From NCBI RefSeq assembly GCF_963678975.1, contig NC_089273.1, positions 23,330,356 to 23,394,355 of the forward strand: 64,000 nt of DNA, in the 5' to 3' direction. This DNA comes from Dysidea avara (Eukaryota > Porifera > Demospongiae > Dictyoceratida > Dysideidae). How positions within the stretch are numbered: the first letter of the stretch is position 1; each line of letters starts with the position of its first letter. Under the pieces are notes generated by a model. That model saw only the letters and a list, made by a program, of their open reading frames with translations, was not told where the DNA came from and made no database searches. Shown here piece after piece: positions 1 to 12,039 of the stretch. The position numbers and the translations under genes were made by a program.

Positions 1-35
1 CCCAAGTATAAGCACACATTACAGTATGTGTGTGG

Positions 36-164
36 GTATACATGCACACACACACGTGCGCACGCACACACACACGTGCGCACGCACACACACACGTGCG
101 CACGCACACACACACACGCGCACACACACACACGCGCGCACATGTACACACACATACACACACA
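36..164. repeat. Alternating purine-pyrimidine minisatellite (CA-rich, 20-bp unit)
   Basis: About three copies of a 20-bp unit (CACGTGCGCACGCACACACA) lie inside a CA-rich tract. Purine and pyrimidine alternate without a break from 36 to 164, a pattern known to favour Z-DNA. Reading frames here on both strands (long His/Thr or Cys/Val runs) come from the dinucleotide repeat and are not genes. Confidence 0.95.
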
Positions 165-1607
165 AATATGCACAAAGAAATCTCCAGCAGCTGCAGCTAT
201 TGCTGCCTAGCAAACACACCAAATATCACATCACACATGTACACTGGACACACACTTATACTCTATATAGTGCACATACACACACAGAAACTTAATAATT
301 GAACTAATGTTAGTTGAATGAACGCACAGTAGTTCTGCATGGGAGATGTATAAATCCTATAGTGCATGCATAGAATGGTTGTTGGCAGGTCAAGTGTTGA
401 GACTGTGCTTTAGCCTTTATAAATGGTTCTAATATAGCATACACACACAGTACGCATTACACACTGTTAAATTTGGCACTCTAAATGCAAGGGTGCATAG
501 TCAAGGGTTTCTGAAGGCTTGGAAGCCTCCCTTTTCCATGAACAGAATATTTTAAAGTTAAAAGTTACACCAAACTTACAGTTCTGGAGCTCTGCAGCAG
601 CTATAGTTGCACACTGGTGCTGCACTGCACTACTCCTAAGGATCACATACACTAACGATGAATCAAGCATTTCTTCAATAGGTTATTAGGTATATCATAA
701 TATAATCATATGTGTACGTGACTCCTGGTGTAAATGGCAAAACTGAGATTCACATAAAACTACTTAGAAGGCAGCAGCTGCAGAAAACTTGAGTGCTCAT
801 GCAATATATGCATCAAATTATCACAAACTGTTGAATAGTTTATGTATTTACATTATGAATGTTTGTATGCATGTGGATGTTCTATTATATTTGAATACAA
901 GAGTAAAGACATCTGGATTTACTTTGACCATCAACAGGGAAAGGATCAAGAACAATTTTTATATTTGGACAAAAGTTTCGCCAACCAATAAAGTCACTCA
1001 GATGTGGAGGAAGCAGGAATACTAAACTTTAAAGTTGGTTGACCATCAAGAGCTTTGCATCTGGTAGAGGAAGAATAATAGTTCTGTTTAGGCCTAGAAC
1101 TGCATAGATACCAGTATGTACATTTCAGCGAGGAAGACGCATACACACTAACTTTAATGTAACCACCTAGGGCTCAGTTTACGTATGCATTCATAGGTGC
1201 TTCCAGGAGATCACCTCAAACCCTCCCCCAAGATAATACACTTCAAATCTGAATCCCCATCCCCTTCCAGAAACTCTTGGTTATGCTCCTGACATGTGCA
1301 TTTGGTGACAGTGGCAGCAGAAGGGAGTATAGAGAGATTGGAGCCATCAACTTTAAGGGGAGAGGGATAGAGTCCTCCAATATTACCTTTCTTGACATCA
1401 TGAAATCATCATCATGATTAAACACTGGAATGATTTTTGAATAGGCAGTTATATAATTATTAAATAGGTAGTTATGTATGTCTGATAGTCAAATTACTTG
1501 ACAATATTTTTTTTGTAAAAGTGTCACCAATTTCAATTTCAAAGCACCTACTTTTCAACAATTTCAGGCCCTCCTATAAGAGGCATGCTGTGCTAAGTGT
1601 CCCGCCT
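165..1607. other. Intergenic stretch, no gene seen
   Basis: Only short unsupported reading frames are present. I see no splice-consistent exon chain, RNA gene or element border in this stretch. Confidence 0.5.
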
Positions 1608-2291
1608 GGGTACTGATGAAAGCCGGAATGGAACGGAACGGAATCAATAGGGGGCGTGCGCCAAGTTAAAAAATCGTTTAAATAGATTGTGTACTGTTTC
1701 CAACTTTCACACAATAACTAGAATTGTGTTAGAATTAGTTCGCTTCTGCTATAAACATGCTAGAAAACATTTGCTCGACGGCTCTACTTAATGCCCACTG
1801 CAAGAATGCGTTGTACAATCGTCTAAGCTGAACAACGATCATCTAGCTAAGCTGTTAACCTATTTTTGTAAGCACTGTTAATATAACATACTGCAGTTTG
1901 CGAACTCTCGTAAATCGCTGCCAATAATGGTAGAATTATAGTCGCTTCAGAAAACCAGCGACACATGTACAAAAAGGTTTGAATACCGCTACAACATGAA
2001 AATACTACAGTAGTTTACCTCTTGTAATGGTAAGGAAGTACTAGTAAAACAGGATTAAACTAAACTGGATGGATTTTATTTACACACACCTTACCATGTG
2101 GTGGGCATTTAATAGAACTTTCGAGCGCACGATTACTAGCATGCCTATAAACAGAAACAAACTAATTCTAGCATAATTCTAGTTATTGTGTGACAGTTGG
2201 AAATAGCGCAAAATCTGTTTTAAACGATTTTTAACATGGCGCGCGCCCCGATCGATTCCGTTCCGTTCCATTCCGGCTTTCATCAGTACCC
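1608..2291. mobile_element. 684-bp inverted-repeat DNA element
   Basis: The ends form a 38-bp perfect inverted repeat (starts GGGTACTGATGAAAGCCGGA) that continues imperfectly to about 190 bp per arm, so more than half the element is arm. No transposase reading frame is present, so it would be non-autonomous. No target-site duplication is obvious, so the superfamily is not assigned. A second, end-truncated copy with its core in reverse orientation lies at 39119-39756. Confidence 0.85.
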
Positions 2292-2499
2292 ATTGCATAC
2301 TGTTGTAATCACTAGTACAAACATAAACAAGTACGTACTACTCCAGCCTCTATATGAGTGTCAGTTCAACTTAATATTTAAGCCCAGTTTCATGCCCAAA
2401 CCTAGCTACCTCCCTCTCCCAACTTTTTCACATTCCTCAGCCTCTGAGTTACACACTTTACACTGACACCAAACACAGTGAGCCATAGATATACTAATT

Positions 2500-2990
2500 A
2501 ACCCCACGTGATCCACTACACTTTTCAATAAACTTAGTGTAGAGTCTACCTGTGACGAGATGCTGTAGTTGCCCTCAATTTGTTGTACTGTCCTGATCTC
2601 GGTCTTAGGCCGATTAGGGGGACGCTAATCTTTGGCTTACTCGCGTGACCCAAGCAATCAAGTCTCACGTGATGGGTTAGAATACTCTACACGTGATCAA
2701 AACGGCGGTCTAGCGATCAAGCATCTTCCCTGACATACTTGTCATGGCAGTTTTGTTGGGATCTCTAGCTCGAACTATTAAGACGGAATAGAAACTCGAT
2801 GGCGCAATGTTAGCGCCGTTAAGTGCGTGAACCCTGGGGAGGCTTCTGGGAAGAAAAGGAAGCAGTCTGACTTTACGAGGGACTAGCTACAGATTTGAAT
2901 AGATTCATTTTGTACTAGTTCGACTCAGTTGACGTAATTTTTTATGCTCTAGGCTCTGACTACTTCGCACATCAACTGAACCTGATCAGG
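2500..2990 (+). promoter_or_regulatory. Possible promoter / 5' exon region with three CACGTGAT boxes
   Basis: CACGTGAT occurs at 2505-2512, 2666-2673 and 2690-2697, the middle one within the perfect palindrome TCACGTGA. CACGTG is the E-box core bound by bHLH-zip factors of the USF/MITF/MYC type. The sequence then becomes relatively CpG-rich, with short ATG frames (MAVLLGSLARTIKTE then stop), and ends near a plausible donor, CAG|GTAGGT, at about 2989. I could not chain it to a downstream coding exon, so a promoter plus untranslated first exon is inference. Confidence 0.3.
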
Positions 2991-4161
2991 TAGGTAGATA
3001 GCTAGCTAGTTTGCGTGTGCTTTGGTCATAAATGTGCTGCGACGGTCTTGTAACCATTCGTTTGTTTTTGTAGTGATCAGTGACAAGGCACTTGGATTGG
3101 TTGCTTAGTTGATGAAATTGCAATTATTTGAAGAATTGCAGTATCAAACGAGCCTTCAGATTTCATAGTAAGGTTAATGGTTGTACATGCATGTGATCAT
3201 AAAACAATTATATCCGCAAATGATTATTAAAGTAACAGTAGTACATTTCACATTCTGTCCATGAGTGAAATTGATGATTGAGAATCAATAGCTAAAAAAA
3301 ACAGTGAGTATACAAATTATAAAGACTATCATTGCTTGCTGTTTATTGAGTTATTGGATGGCAGCACCTCTGACCCTGGTATGTGACATAATTGTATTTT
3401 CAAGTATGGATTGTTGTTTCTACATGTAGGGAGCATCCTTTGGTAGAAACCTATAGCAAGTTGATACACATATATGATGGTGTCTGCAGAAATTTATGTG
3501 CTTGTTTAGTCTGTGATACTATGACTTTTAGTTTCTAACATCCACCACTGTTATCTGCAAGGAATATGGGGTTAGTGTTTTCGCACTACATGTTTGGTTT
3601 AGTGTGTTATTACATTCTCTTGCAAATGATCACTATAGACAATTCTGTGTAGTGAAAGCTAAAGTGACATCCTACTACTACTAACTCTTGGTGATAATAA
3701 CAATTTTTATGTGTGGTATGATTCAGAGATTAATATTCATTGAACAATAACCATATGTAATGGCAAGAATTTAATTAGCTAGAGTGAAATTTCATTATGG
3801 GACTGCGAATACATTTGTAGATGAATAAAATGGCTTCACTTCATGTGTGGTTTGTAGCTGTGACTAAAAGGTTTCCAAAGCAGTGGACAAATTGAAAATG
3901 CTCAGTGTGCAAAATAGGAAACTTCTTTTGTTCATTTCCAAACAGTTTGCAAACTGAAACTGGCAGTGTGCAAATGTGTAAACCCTTGTGTTTATTACAT
4001 GCACAAAGCAGTTTCCAATCTGCGCACTGACTCTGTTCATGCTGTGGAGTGAGTGAATTACACCAACAGTTTACTTCACTAGATCCCTTATCACTGCATG
4101 GATTAAACAATTATATTTTCAGCAGTAGACTTCATTAATTCATTGAATTTGAAAATCTATA
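2991..4161. other. Intergenic or intronic stretch, nothing recognised
   Basis: A+T-rich sequence with no convincing exon or element border. The small minus-strand frame at 3841-4110 has no support beyond being open. Confidence 0.4.
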
Positions 4162-4768
4162 TGTGACCGGATCTCGGAAAACCTACCTTTTGGGCACAAG
4201 CTAACTTTTGGGAAAACACATTTCAACAATCCTTTTTAAATTAATTTTTTTTACACATTTGGATAAAGCAACTATTAAACCTTCTTGCTGTGAAGTATCA
4301 CACCCATAGCTTCTTTTTCCTAGGAGATATGGATGATTATATCAGACCATGTAGTAATTTCACATACGTGGGACAACAAGTAACTTACAAATTGGGTGAT
4401 TTGTTCAGCTGCTGGAATGGCTAAAACTTAGTCTTAGACAATGACACATGGAATTTAATTGCAGAAAAGTACCAAGAATACTTCATTAAACTATCAGAAA
4501 TGTCTTTTAAAGTATTTTAGATGGTAAGAATGGAATTATTAGTATACAAAGTGATTTGTCACCATTTGTCACCCTTAATCACCCACAGAACTCAATACAT
4601 TACCATAAAATGCACAGGACAGAAAATTGGCCATATCTCAGGAATGCTTAAAGATATTAAGCTGAAATTTTAACACAAGATAGATGAGCACCTAGTACCC
4701 CATGTAAGCTATAAAACAGAAAATTGACCCATGTGCCAAAAAGGTAGGTTTTCCAAGATCAGGTCACA
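4162..4768. mobile_element. TGTGACC-family element (copy 1)
   Basis: The ends are inverted repeats of about 40 bp: TGTGACCGGATCTCGGAAAA on the left matches the complement of the right end with few mismatches. TA flanks both sides (4160-4161 and 4769-4770). TA duplication is typical of Tc1/mariner-type elements, but no transposase is present. Relatives lie at 25708-25948 and 26568-27185. Confidence 0.85.
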
Positions 4769-5141
4769 TATGGGTTGCACTACAAACACAGTGCCACACT
4801 ACACACACATGCTGATGTGGATCCTTGGAGAGCAGTCACACAAACAAACTTTGCTGACAAATTATATAGATGCTCAAAGTATGGCAAGGATTACTCAACG
4901 ACATCAGTTTTTAATCAATTTTCATGTTTACATTGGCATTAACAATTTTTAATTAAAAGCACACCTGCTATAGATTAAAATATTGCTAGACATGTATATT
5001 CTGCATCCTTCAAACAAATACTCTTGTAAACACTCTGTTTCCCAACACTTAATTGTATATTCAAGCATCGGCTTGTGGACATTTTATTGCAAAACAATAT
5101 TTATGCTGTATAATATTTGTTTGTGTCTGCATACCCAATCC

Positions 5142-5251
5142 AAGTACCTGAGTAGTAGAGAAGTGAAGTGTGCAGGCATCCAGTTAGGCCATGTAGCTAC
5201 ATGGCCTAACTGGATGCCTGCACACTTCACTTCTCTACTACTCAGGTACTT
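5142..5251. repeat. 110-bp perfect palindrome without spacer
   Basis: Two 55-bp arms, 5142-5196 and 5197-5251, are exact reverse complements with no loop (centre ATGTAG|CTACAT). The pairing stops abruptly on both sides. Transcripts would make a 55-bp perfect hairpin. It could be a tiny fold-back MITE, a recent inverted duplication, or an assembly artefact. Confidence 0.95.
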
Positions 5252-7400
5252 AGAAAGCTTTGCTTATATGTACATTAAGTGCATGATTTTATGTTGTGTA
5301 TGTGAATATAAATGTAACTCGCTGTGAACGATGAGAACAGTATACATATAGCACACGTATATAGTAGTCACTACAGTTTCCATATGAACACAACAGTTTT
5401 ATACCAAACAATCTACGTAACAAAAACTAGCATGTGCACATGCACACAGTACTGTTTAGTAGAGCTTTCCTTGATGTGATCTAGAGTCACATAGCCATAC
5501 CACTATAGATCCAGTGTACTGTATACGTACAAACTCTCGTGGTATGTAATTTTTTTCAGATTAACATTTCAAGATTTTCACGGTTATATTGTCAAGGATC
5601 ATTCCCTCAGATGAGATAAGCAATCTTCTTGGAAATCTAGTAAAGAAATGTTAAAATATGTGGACACATTATTCAACACAGACGTACACATACACACTTC
5701 TTCAGTGCCTGTCCCACGATTTTCTTCATCTTGACCGATGGCCCCCAATACCCCATAAAATGCGTTATTCCCACCTAGTCAAGTAACGTAGCTATTTACA
5801 AGCTTCATAATTTAGAAGAACCTCATGGCAGGAGAACAGGTCAAGGGCCTGAGCTTGTTCCACATTTTTTCCACATTGATGCTTGTATGCGTACGCAATG
5901 CATGAAGTGCATGCATAGGATGGCCTTGTTGTTGGATTGCAAGGCCAACTCTACGGCACCATGACCCTTCCACCATATGGTCAGGGACAGGGCTGCTACC
6001 ATTAGCTACATCACAAAGGACTGATCCTCGGTGGTACAGGTACATTACCAGGTAGGAGGTCGACAGCATGGGCACACATACCCACATGCCAAGCAATCAG
6101 TGATTACACTTACCCAGTGAGCCATGGTACACCTATGTGCTACGCACTATACTCAGGTACTATAACGGTTTGAATGTGGGTTCACCGTGACCATATGAAA
6201 ACGGTGTAAGTCAGCTCAGACGAATGCATGAGCAGGACTTTGTATACCATCATATGTACACTTTTAGCTGAGTCCTCAATAAATGAATAATGGAATTACA
6301 AAATGCATAATATTATGGCTTCGTATACCACATGTCTTGCCCACTCCTTTACAAATCTTTACATTGAAGGAATAGTAACTCTTTAGAAGTAGCATCATAA
6401 ATTTAGGTAGGATTTTAATGTGATTGCTACATGTACTATTTGCTACATCTACATTTCAGAACTGCCACACTATCAAGATATTAAATCCTTGTCAATGGTC
6501 TTGCAAACAAAGTTACTTGTAAAGCATTAATAAAGCTATACAGGATGTAGCGATATGGCTCAATTTGCTTTAGTACATTACTGAGTGTGGTATTCATTAA
6601 TTGTACAACCTTAACAATGCTTTAAATTCACTTTTAAACAACTCTTGAAGCAAGTTATTATTAGAACAAAACTGTAGAATAGCAACAGTATAATGATAGC
6701 ACACTCACCTATATACTAGGTACACAGCCATTTTGTGTTTTAAAATATATTTTCTAATTGACGCAGCCTTCCAAATACCAAATTAAAGTTGCACAATAGG
6801 CTTTCTATATATCATATACAACAGAAATATGACTACTGTATTGTAACTAGCAAAAACTACTTACACATCTTGAATAAGTTCTTCGTAACTTTTCGCTACA
6901 AATATTCTAAGTAGCGCCCAGTAAACAAATGATGTAATTCAATCTATTGTAGGGAGTTCTAGTTACTCTAGGAGAGTTCACTTAAGCATGCAAGGCGTTT
7001 CCTTTACTCCATGAAATTCTGCAAATAACTCTGTATAAATCTCAAATGATGTTAAAGACATACAGTAAAACTGTAACTAAATATTTACAATACACAGCTT
7101 TATAACATTGGAAAGTCACTGAAAAAAGAGATCAGTAGCAAGGCTTCATCATCAGCAAACAACGCTTCACTGCCACTTCACTGGAGTTACTTCTTGCCAC
7201 ATGACATGTTATCAGCTGTAGTAAATAACAGTATAGTAAAGAAATATTCAACAATCATATACTTGTTACCTTTATGGCTGAAGGTATGTCACACACAGTT
7301 GCCAACAAAGTTGTAAAAACAATTCTACCAGACAAGCAGCATTGGTAGTGTAAACTAAAAAGGCACAATTGCTATCATGCAAAACAGCACTTTTTTGCTA
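5252..7400. other. Intergenic stretch, nothing recognised
   Basis: I found no splice-consistent gene and no bordered element. The frame at 5812-6096 (minus) is open but isolated and low in support. Confidence 0.4.
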
Positions 7401-7408
7401 CCTGGAGT

Positions 7409-9332
7409 TAGGGATGCGCCGATTTTGCCAGAAAAATTTTTGGAAAAATACGTTGGTAAAAGCAAAGAGCAAAATGCTGGAAAAATAGGTGGAAAAGTGG
7501 AAAAATGGGCACCAAGGAATGGTAGCTTAGCACATTTTGTATGAAAAAGATCGAGATACTCTAATAGAACAGTCACGAATGGTATTAGGATAACATGAGC
7601 TCATAGGAAATGGTGACAAAAGATCGAGATATTCTAATAGAGCAGTCACTATGTACAAAATATTCTAATAGATAGGGTCCGCAATCCAAAAAATCAACTT
7701 CTACAAATCAATCCCCCTACCATTGTGGGATGTTCATTGTAGTATCCCATTGCTTGATCCACCATGAAACCGGAGGCACGATTGTTGTCTTCACAGAAAT
7801 ATTGTTTTCAGTATCTCGCAAGATGCAAACTTTACTTTTAAAATTTCGTGCTCCACACAAAGGACCGGATGAAACTTGCTACTTAGCCAAATCGTATCCA
7901 GAGTTGTTGTAGTTGAAAAGTACGCACAGAAATAAGTAAATGATTTGCTGGGTGCCCGGCACAGGGTTGCTTTCTTTGAAAAAACAGACAAAGAAATACG
8001 AAGTCTCGAATTCAAACTACCCTACCACCCAGGGCAAGAGAAGCCAACTCTTCCTCATAGTGTTTCGATACGGTTGGGTGCATAGTCTGTCTATGCTGTT
8101 AGTTTGGAAAAGATCTGAGACTTCTCACCATCTGGGTGACGAGCGTCAAAATTTTCTTCAGCATCAAAGAATTGTGTCGCGCTTTCTAGCCATTTCCAGC
8201 GCTTCTGCAGCCACAACAATCATCAATTATAAACTAAAACTATGGCAAAAGATGTCCCTAAACGTTTGGTAGTAGCGGTTGTCAATTATTATTTCATCCA
8301 CGGCTTCCACGTCTCGCTCTAAGCTATGCATCAAGGGAGACAGCGAAATCGTCCAAATTTGACTTCGCCTCTCACGCTCCACAGCAGCTTCAAATCTTCA
8401 CTAGATCACCCTGCATCACCATTATGCTGCAAAACATCCAAAAAACAAACCGAAAAAAGCACAAAATCTTTCATTTTTGATTCGAGCTGGGTGGAGCTCC
8501 TGGTGAGCTGCTGGTATACTGCATCATATGAAATCACAGAAATACCAACTACTACTACTACCAAACATTTTGATCCATCATTTATCATCATTCTAAACAA
8601 AATTAAGTGACCAGTGTGGCATCAGAAGTACTGGAAAGCGCTTTGGTACCATTGAGAGAATCCCTTGAAATCACGCATGAAAATATTGACGTTCTTCACC
8701 CAGATGGTGAGAAGTCTCAGATCCTTTCCAGACTAACAGCATAGACAGACTATGCATCCAACCTTATCACATCACTATGAGGAAGAGTTGGCTTTTCTTG
8801 TCTTGGCTGGTAGGGCAGTTTTAATTCGAAAATTTGTGTTTCGTTTTCTGCGTTTTGAGAGAAAGCAGCCCTGTGCCGGGAACCCAGTGAATCATTTTCG
8901 TATTACTGTGCGTACTTTTTAACTACATTAACTCTAGATAATACCTAGCTAAGCAGCAGGTTCTATCCTGTTGTTTGTGTGGAGCACGAAATTTTAAAAA
9001 TAATTTTTGCATCTCGCGAAATACTAAAATCGATATTTCTGTGAAGACAACAATCGTGCCTCCGGTTTCATGGTGGATCTAGCAATGGAATACCACAATG
9101 AACATCCCACAATGGTAGGGGGATCGATTTGTAAAAGTTGATTTTTCGGATTGCGGACCCTATAATAGAGCAGTCACACATGCTTGCAAGCTTGAGATAC
9201 TGCAATTAATTCTTACTGATGCTCAGCAAAATAGAAAAAATCTGAGCTAAATATTGAGCAAAATAGGTGAAAAATAAAAGAATTGCTGGAAAGAAAAATA
9301 GGTGGGAAAAAAGCAAAATAGGCTCATCCCTA
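7409..9332. mobile_element. hAT-like TAGGG-family MITE, interrupted by a fold-back element
   Basis: The left end TAGGGATGCGCCGATTTTGC mirrors the right end GCAAAATAGGCTCATCCCTA. The flanks CCTGGAGT (7401-7408) and GCTGGAGT (9333-9340) are an 8-bp target duplication with one mismatch, as expected for hAT. The inside holds several GATACTCTAATAGAGCAGTC-type motifs, one of which is the insertion site of the 7673-9162 element. Sister copies are at 11451, 24415 and 39779. Confidence 0.85.
7673..9162. mobile_element. 1.49-kb fold-back element with arms of about 490 bp
   Basis: The ends TAGGGTCCGCAATCC and GGATTGCGGACCCTA open inverted arms that run to about 8165 and from about 8680, with weaker similarity further inwards. 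The 7-bp repeat TAATAGA flanks it (7666-7672 and 9163-9169). Removing the element and one repeat restores the motif TTCTAATAGAGCAGTCAC. Reading frames such as 7940-8272 lie in the arms and look incidental. No transposase is seen. The superfamily is uncertain because a 7-bp duplication is unusual. Confidence 0.9.
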
Positions 9333-9861
9333 GCTGGAGTTCATCATTTTGTTTGCCTATTTGTTCACTGATTTCTTGTGGCACCTGTAATATGTTTACA
9401 AATTGATGCACAGTCACTGTATGTTAACACACTTTCTGGATGTTGTAAAAATTCTATGTTCTCAGTGACATTGAGACATCCATGCTAAAAAAGTAAATAT
9501 GTGTTTACGTAACTATAAACATTATCTCCTTACAGGTCAAGAACAACTTGGAAGGTTGATGAAGTCAAAGACACCGTGACACAATGTACATTGTATCAAA
9601 GATTCTTGTTAACTGCAGATGATACATCTTACTAGCTAATTCCAGTGAATCTGCATGTAATTATGTAAAAAGACAATGATACAGGCTACTGACCTTACCA
9701 GGCAATATCATTGTGTCCGGCTGCTAACGTCAACTGAAGGCAGACGGACATGATATGTAGCTACGCCATGTTTAAGCTAGGTGGCTTTCCTCCCCTCCCT
9801 CAAGTCTTCAACTTCTTACACACTGACTACTAGTAGCTAGCGGTGGGCTTGGATGGGCTGA

Positions 9862-10236
9862 ATACTGTACGTACCAGTCAGTGATACGACTGAGTCCGCC
9901 GAATTTTATTCTCTTTTCCTGAGTCTTGAACTATTTCTGCCATGTCACAATAAGGCGCCTAAACCCTCACGAGCACTGGTGACTTCCGTTGAAGCCAGTT
10001 TAATTAACCGGTGGGTCACACGAGACGACTCAGATATGAGCCCAAACGTACCTGAAGAAACAATGAACGAGATAGACTCTAGTGAACGTCCAGTAATTAT
10101 TCACGAACAAGTAAACACTTTAGTATCACCTTTTAAGCACTACAATTCCTCAGAGAAGCAAACCGCTTTCAACTACTCAACACGGCTCTGTTGTCAAAGA
10201 AGCCGTTTCTATGGTAATACTCTTCACCCTAAATAA
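9862..10236 (+). CDS. Unrecognised open exon-like frame, about 120 codons
   Basis: One frame stays open from just after a TGA at 9859-9861 to a TAA near 10236. Its last 85 codons, read from a GTG at 9979, have a mixed, protein-like composition (for example SSERPVIIHEQVNTLVSPFK). A possible acceptor, GTACCAG, ends near 9878. There is no ATG near the start, so it would have to be a terminal exon of a plus-strand gene whose earlier exons I could not find; the hAT-like element ending at 9332 lies just upstream. No domain is recognised. It could be a chance open frame in A+T-rich DNA. Confidence 0.3.
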   Translation: MLYVPVSDTTESAEFYSLFLSLELFLPCHNKAPKPSRALVTSVEASLINRWVTRDDSDMSPNVPEETMNEIDSSERPVIIHEQVNTLVSPFKHYNSSEKQTAFNYSTRLCCQRSRFYGNTLHPK

Positions 10237-10724
10237 TGCGCTTGTAATAGAAATGGTATTTAATAATTATACATACGTATTCAAAATATTCTTGACTCTT
10301 GAGTGACAATTCGTCCTCCTGCTTTCGTACTGTCTGTTGCCTTCACTATGTCTTGGTTAGCCTGTAAAATAAAACATGAGTAAATAGCTGCCATTGAAAA
10401 GGAAGCCTAATAATTACTTTACTTTTACATTGAGTGGCTAGAATTGAACCGGCTATAGTTAATGGAGAAAATAACACAGTGAGACAGCTATAACCTGCAT
10501 GCTGGTGGCTCATCATATGTGGCCTCAGCCATACTGGCTCACTGAGTTCACCTTAGCTACTAGCTAGCTGGTAATGGGAACTCTTCAGTTTGGTGCATTC
10601 ACTTACTTGGAGTTCTCTTTACCCTTAGTGGGTTACTGTTACTCTCCTAGTAATCCAAACTCCCTTTTCAGAGTAAAATATTTTACTCCCCATAGTTATT
10701 GTTGCTCCCCTGTTTTAACAGTGT

Positions 10725-10966
10725 AGTTAGTTACAGCTGTTTTGTGACTGCTGTATTCGAGTATCTTGATTGTTTTAATGCAGTACAAGATGAAAGGCAA
10801 AGTGTTACTAAGGGTTTACTAGTTAAAATGGGTGTTAGTTGACTGCACTAAAACTACAGTTGCATTTTAATAATATGTCATTGTAATCTGGGGTTTCTGT
10901 CAAAACCATGGAAACTCACCTACTGTTATCAACAGTATTTGCTTATTCTAACAAAAAGTATTGAAA
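10725..10966. repeat. Segment D, copy 1 (inverted partner at 51848-52297)
   Basis: This matches the reverse complement of 51848-52297 once two insertions there are removed (hAT-like 51977-52167 and the start of 52306). Shared stretches include the tracts around CATGGAAACT and ACTAGTTAAAATGGGTGTTA. It abuts the palindromic element that follows, as in copy 2, so the pair moved or was duplicated as a unit. Confidence 0.8.
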
Positions 10967-12028
10967 ATCCCATCCAAAAACAGCTTGTAGCTGTAAAAAG
11001 TGTGCGTCCAAGTAAAGCAGAGTTAACTGCAGCAAAAGGTAATGATATCATCATGCGGCCATGTGCAAGGTGTGCAAGTCATAAAATTAATATTAGCTAA
11101 TCACATAATACAATATTATTGTTAAAGTGTTAATGAGAACTGTGTGATGCTAGTTTTTAAGTGTGAGAGCATCTTCATAAATGCCACACAAATTTGATTT
11201 TCAATAAAGCAATGGGTATAGATTCTCTGATAACAATTATTAGTTTGAGTTTAGCCACCTTTCCTGTGTATGGCAATGCTATGAACAAAGGAAAGGTGGC
11301 CAAACTCAAACTATTTATTGCTATCAGAGAATCTATACACAATGCTTTATTGAGAATCAAATTTGAGTGGCATTTATGAAGATGCTCACACACTTAAAAC
11401 ACTAGCATCACATAGTTCTTAACACTTTAACAATAATATTGTATTATCTGTAGGATTGAGCTAATTGTGCTTTGAAAATAGCCTATTATGCTTTTGAGCA
11501 GTGCTAAAAAACCAGCCTATTACGCTCAAAATTACAATCTCAAAACCAAGATTATACTCGAGGGCTGATTGTTTTATTTGAGTATATCTGCATTTCCTGA
11601 ATGCTGTATTAGAGTAAGTGCCTGTTCTATTAGAGTATCTCGATCTTATTACCATAAAGTGTGAATAATCAGTCAAGAAATAGTGAAACTAATAGCACTG
11701 CAAGATTTTGATATAAAATGTAGTAATAATGTGCAGTGTGTTCATGCTGTGCAGCATTTTTGGCACGCATTACGCGTTTTAAATTAAATTCTTGAAAATT
11801 GTCCTATTATGCTGGCATAATGCTTGATGCTTTTGCCAGCCTATTATGCTCAAAATTATGCTGGCATAATTGGTGAAAGCCTAATTATCTGATTAGCTAA
11901 TATTAATTTTACAACTTGCACACCTCGCACATGACCGCATGAGGATATCATTACTTTTTGTCGCAGTTAACTGTTTTACTTAGACGTGCATTTTTTTTTA
12001 CAGCTACAAGCTGTTTCTGGATGGGATT
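10967..12028. mobile_element. Palindromic element (family C, copy 1), interrupted
   Basis: The ends ATCCCATCCAAAAACAGCTT and its complement lead into arms of about 300 bp meeting near 11275, so both strands read almost the same. This explains the mirrored frames at 11175-11393 and 11194-11379, which are not genes. The right arm is split by the insert at 11451-11883. Without that insert and one TSD the length is close to that of copy 2 at 51238-51847 (610 bp). Relatives lie at 34487-34930 and 40265-40395. Confidence 0.9.
11451..11883. mobile_element. hAT-like TAGG-family MITE with 8-bp TSD
   Basis: ATTATCTG is duplicated exactly at 11443-11450 and 11884-11891. The ends TAGGATTGAGC and GGTGAAAGCCTA are weak inverted repeats. 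The paralog at about 51700 keeps the uninserted site (GTATTATCTGATTAGC), which proves the insertion. The inside has CTGTTCTATTAGAGTATCTC, the recurrent motif. Confidence 0.92.
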
Positions 12029-12039
12029 ATTCCTACTGG

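Noticed and set aside
19-302. Four overlapping frames rich in His/Thr or Cys/Val
   Set aside because: They are the translation of a CA/GT alternating repeat in several frames; no gene.
7940-8272. 110-codon frame inside the fold-back element
   Set aside because: It lies in one arm and loop of an inverted repeat and shows no transposase motif.
10434-10530. tRNA-like B-box phrase (AATTGAACCGG), with a similar one at 34615
   Set aside because: Only the B-box-like part is present and no cloverleaf can be folded.
11175-11393. Matching frames on both strands (also at 51421-51653)
   Set aside because: Mirror reading of a near-perfect palindrome; a consequence of symmetry, not two genes.
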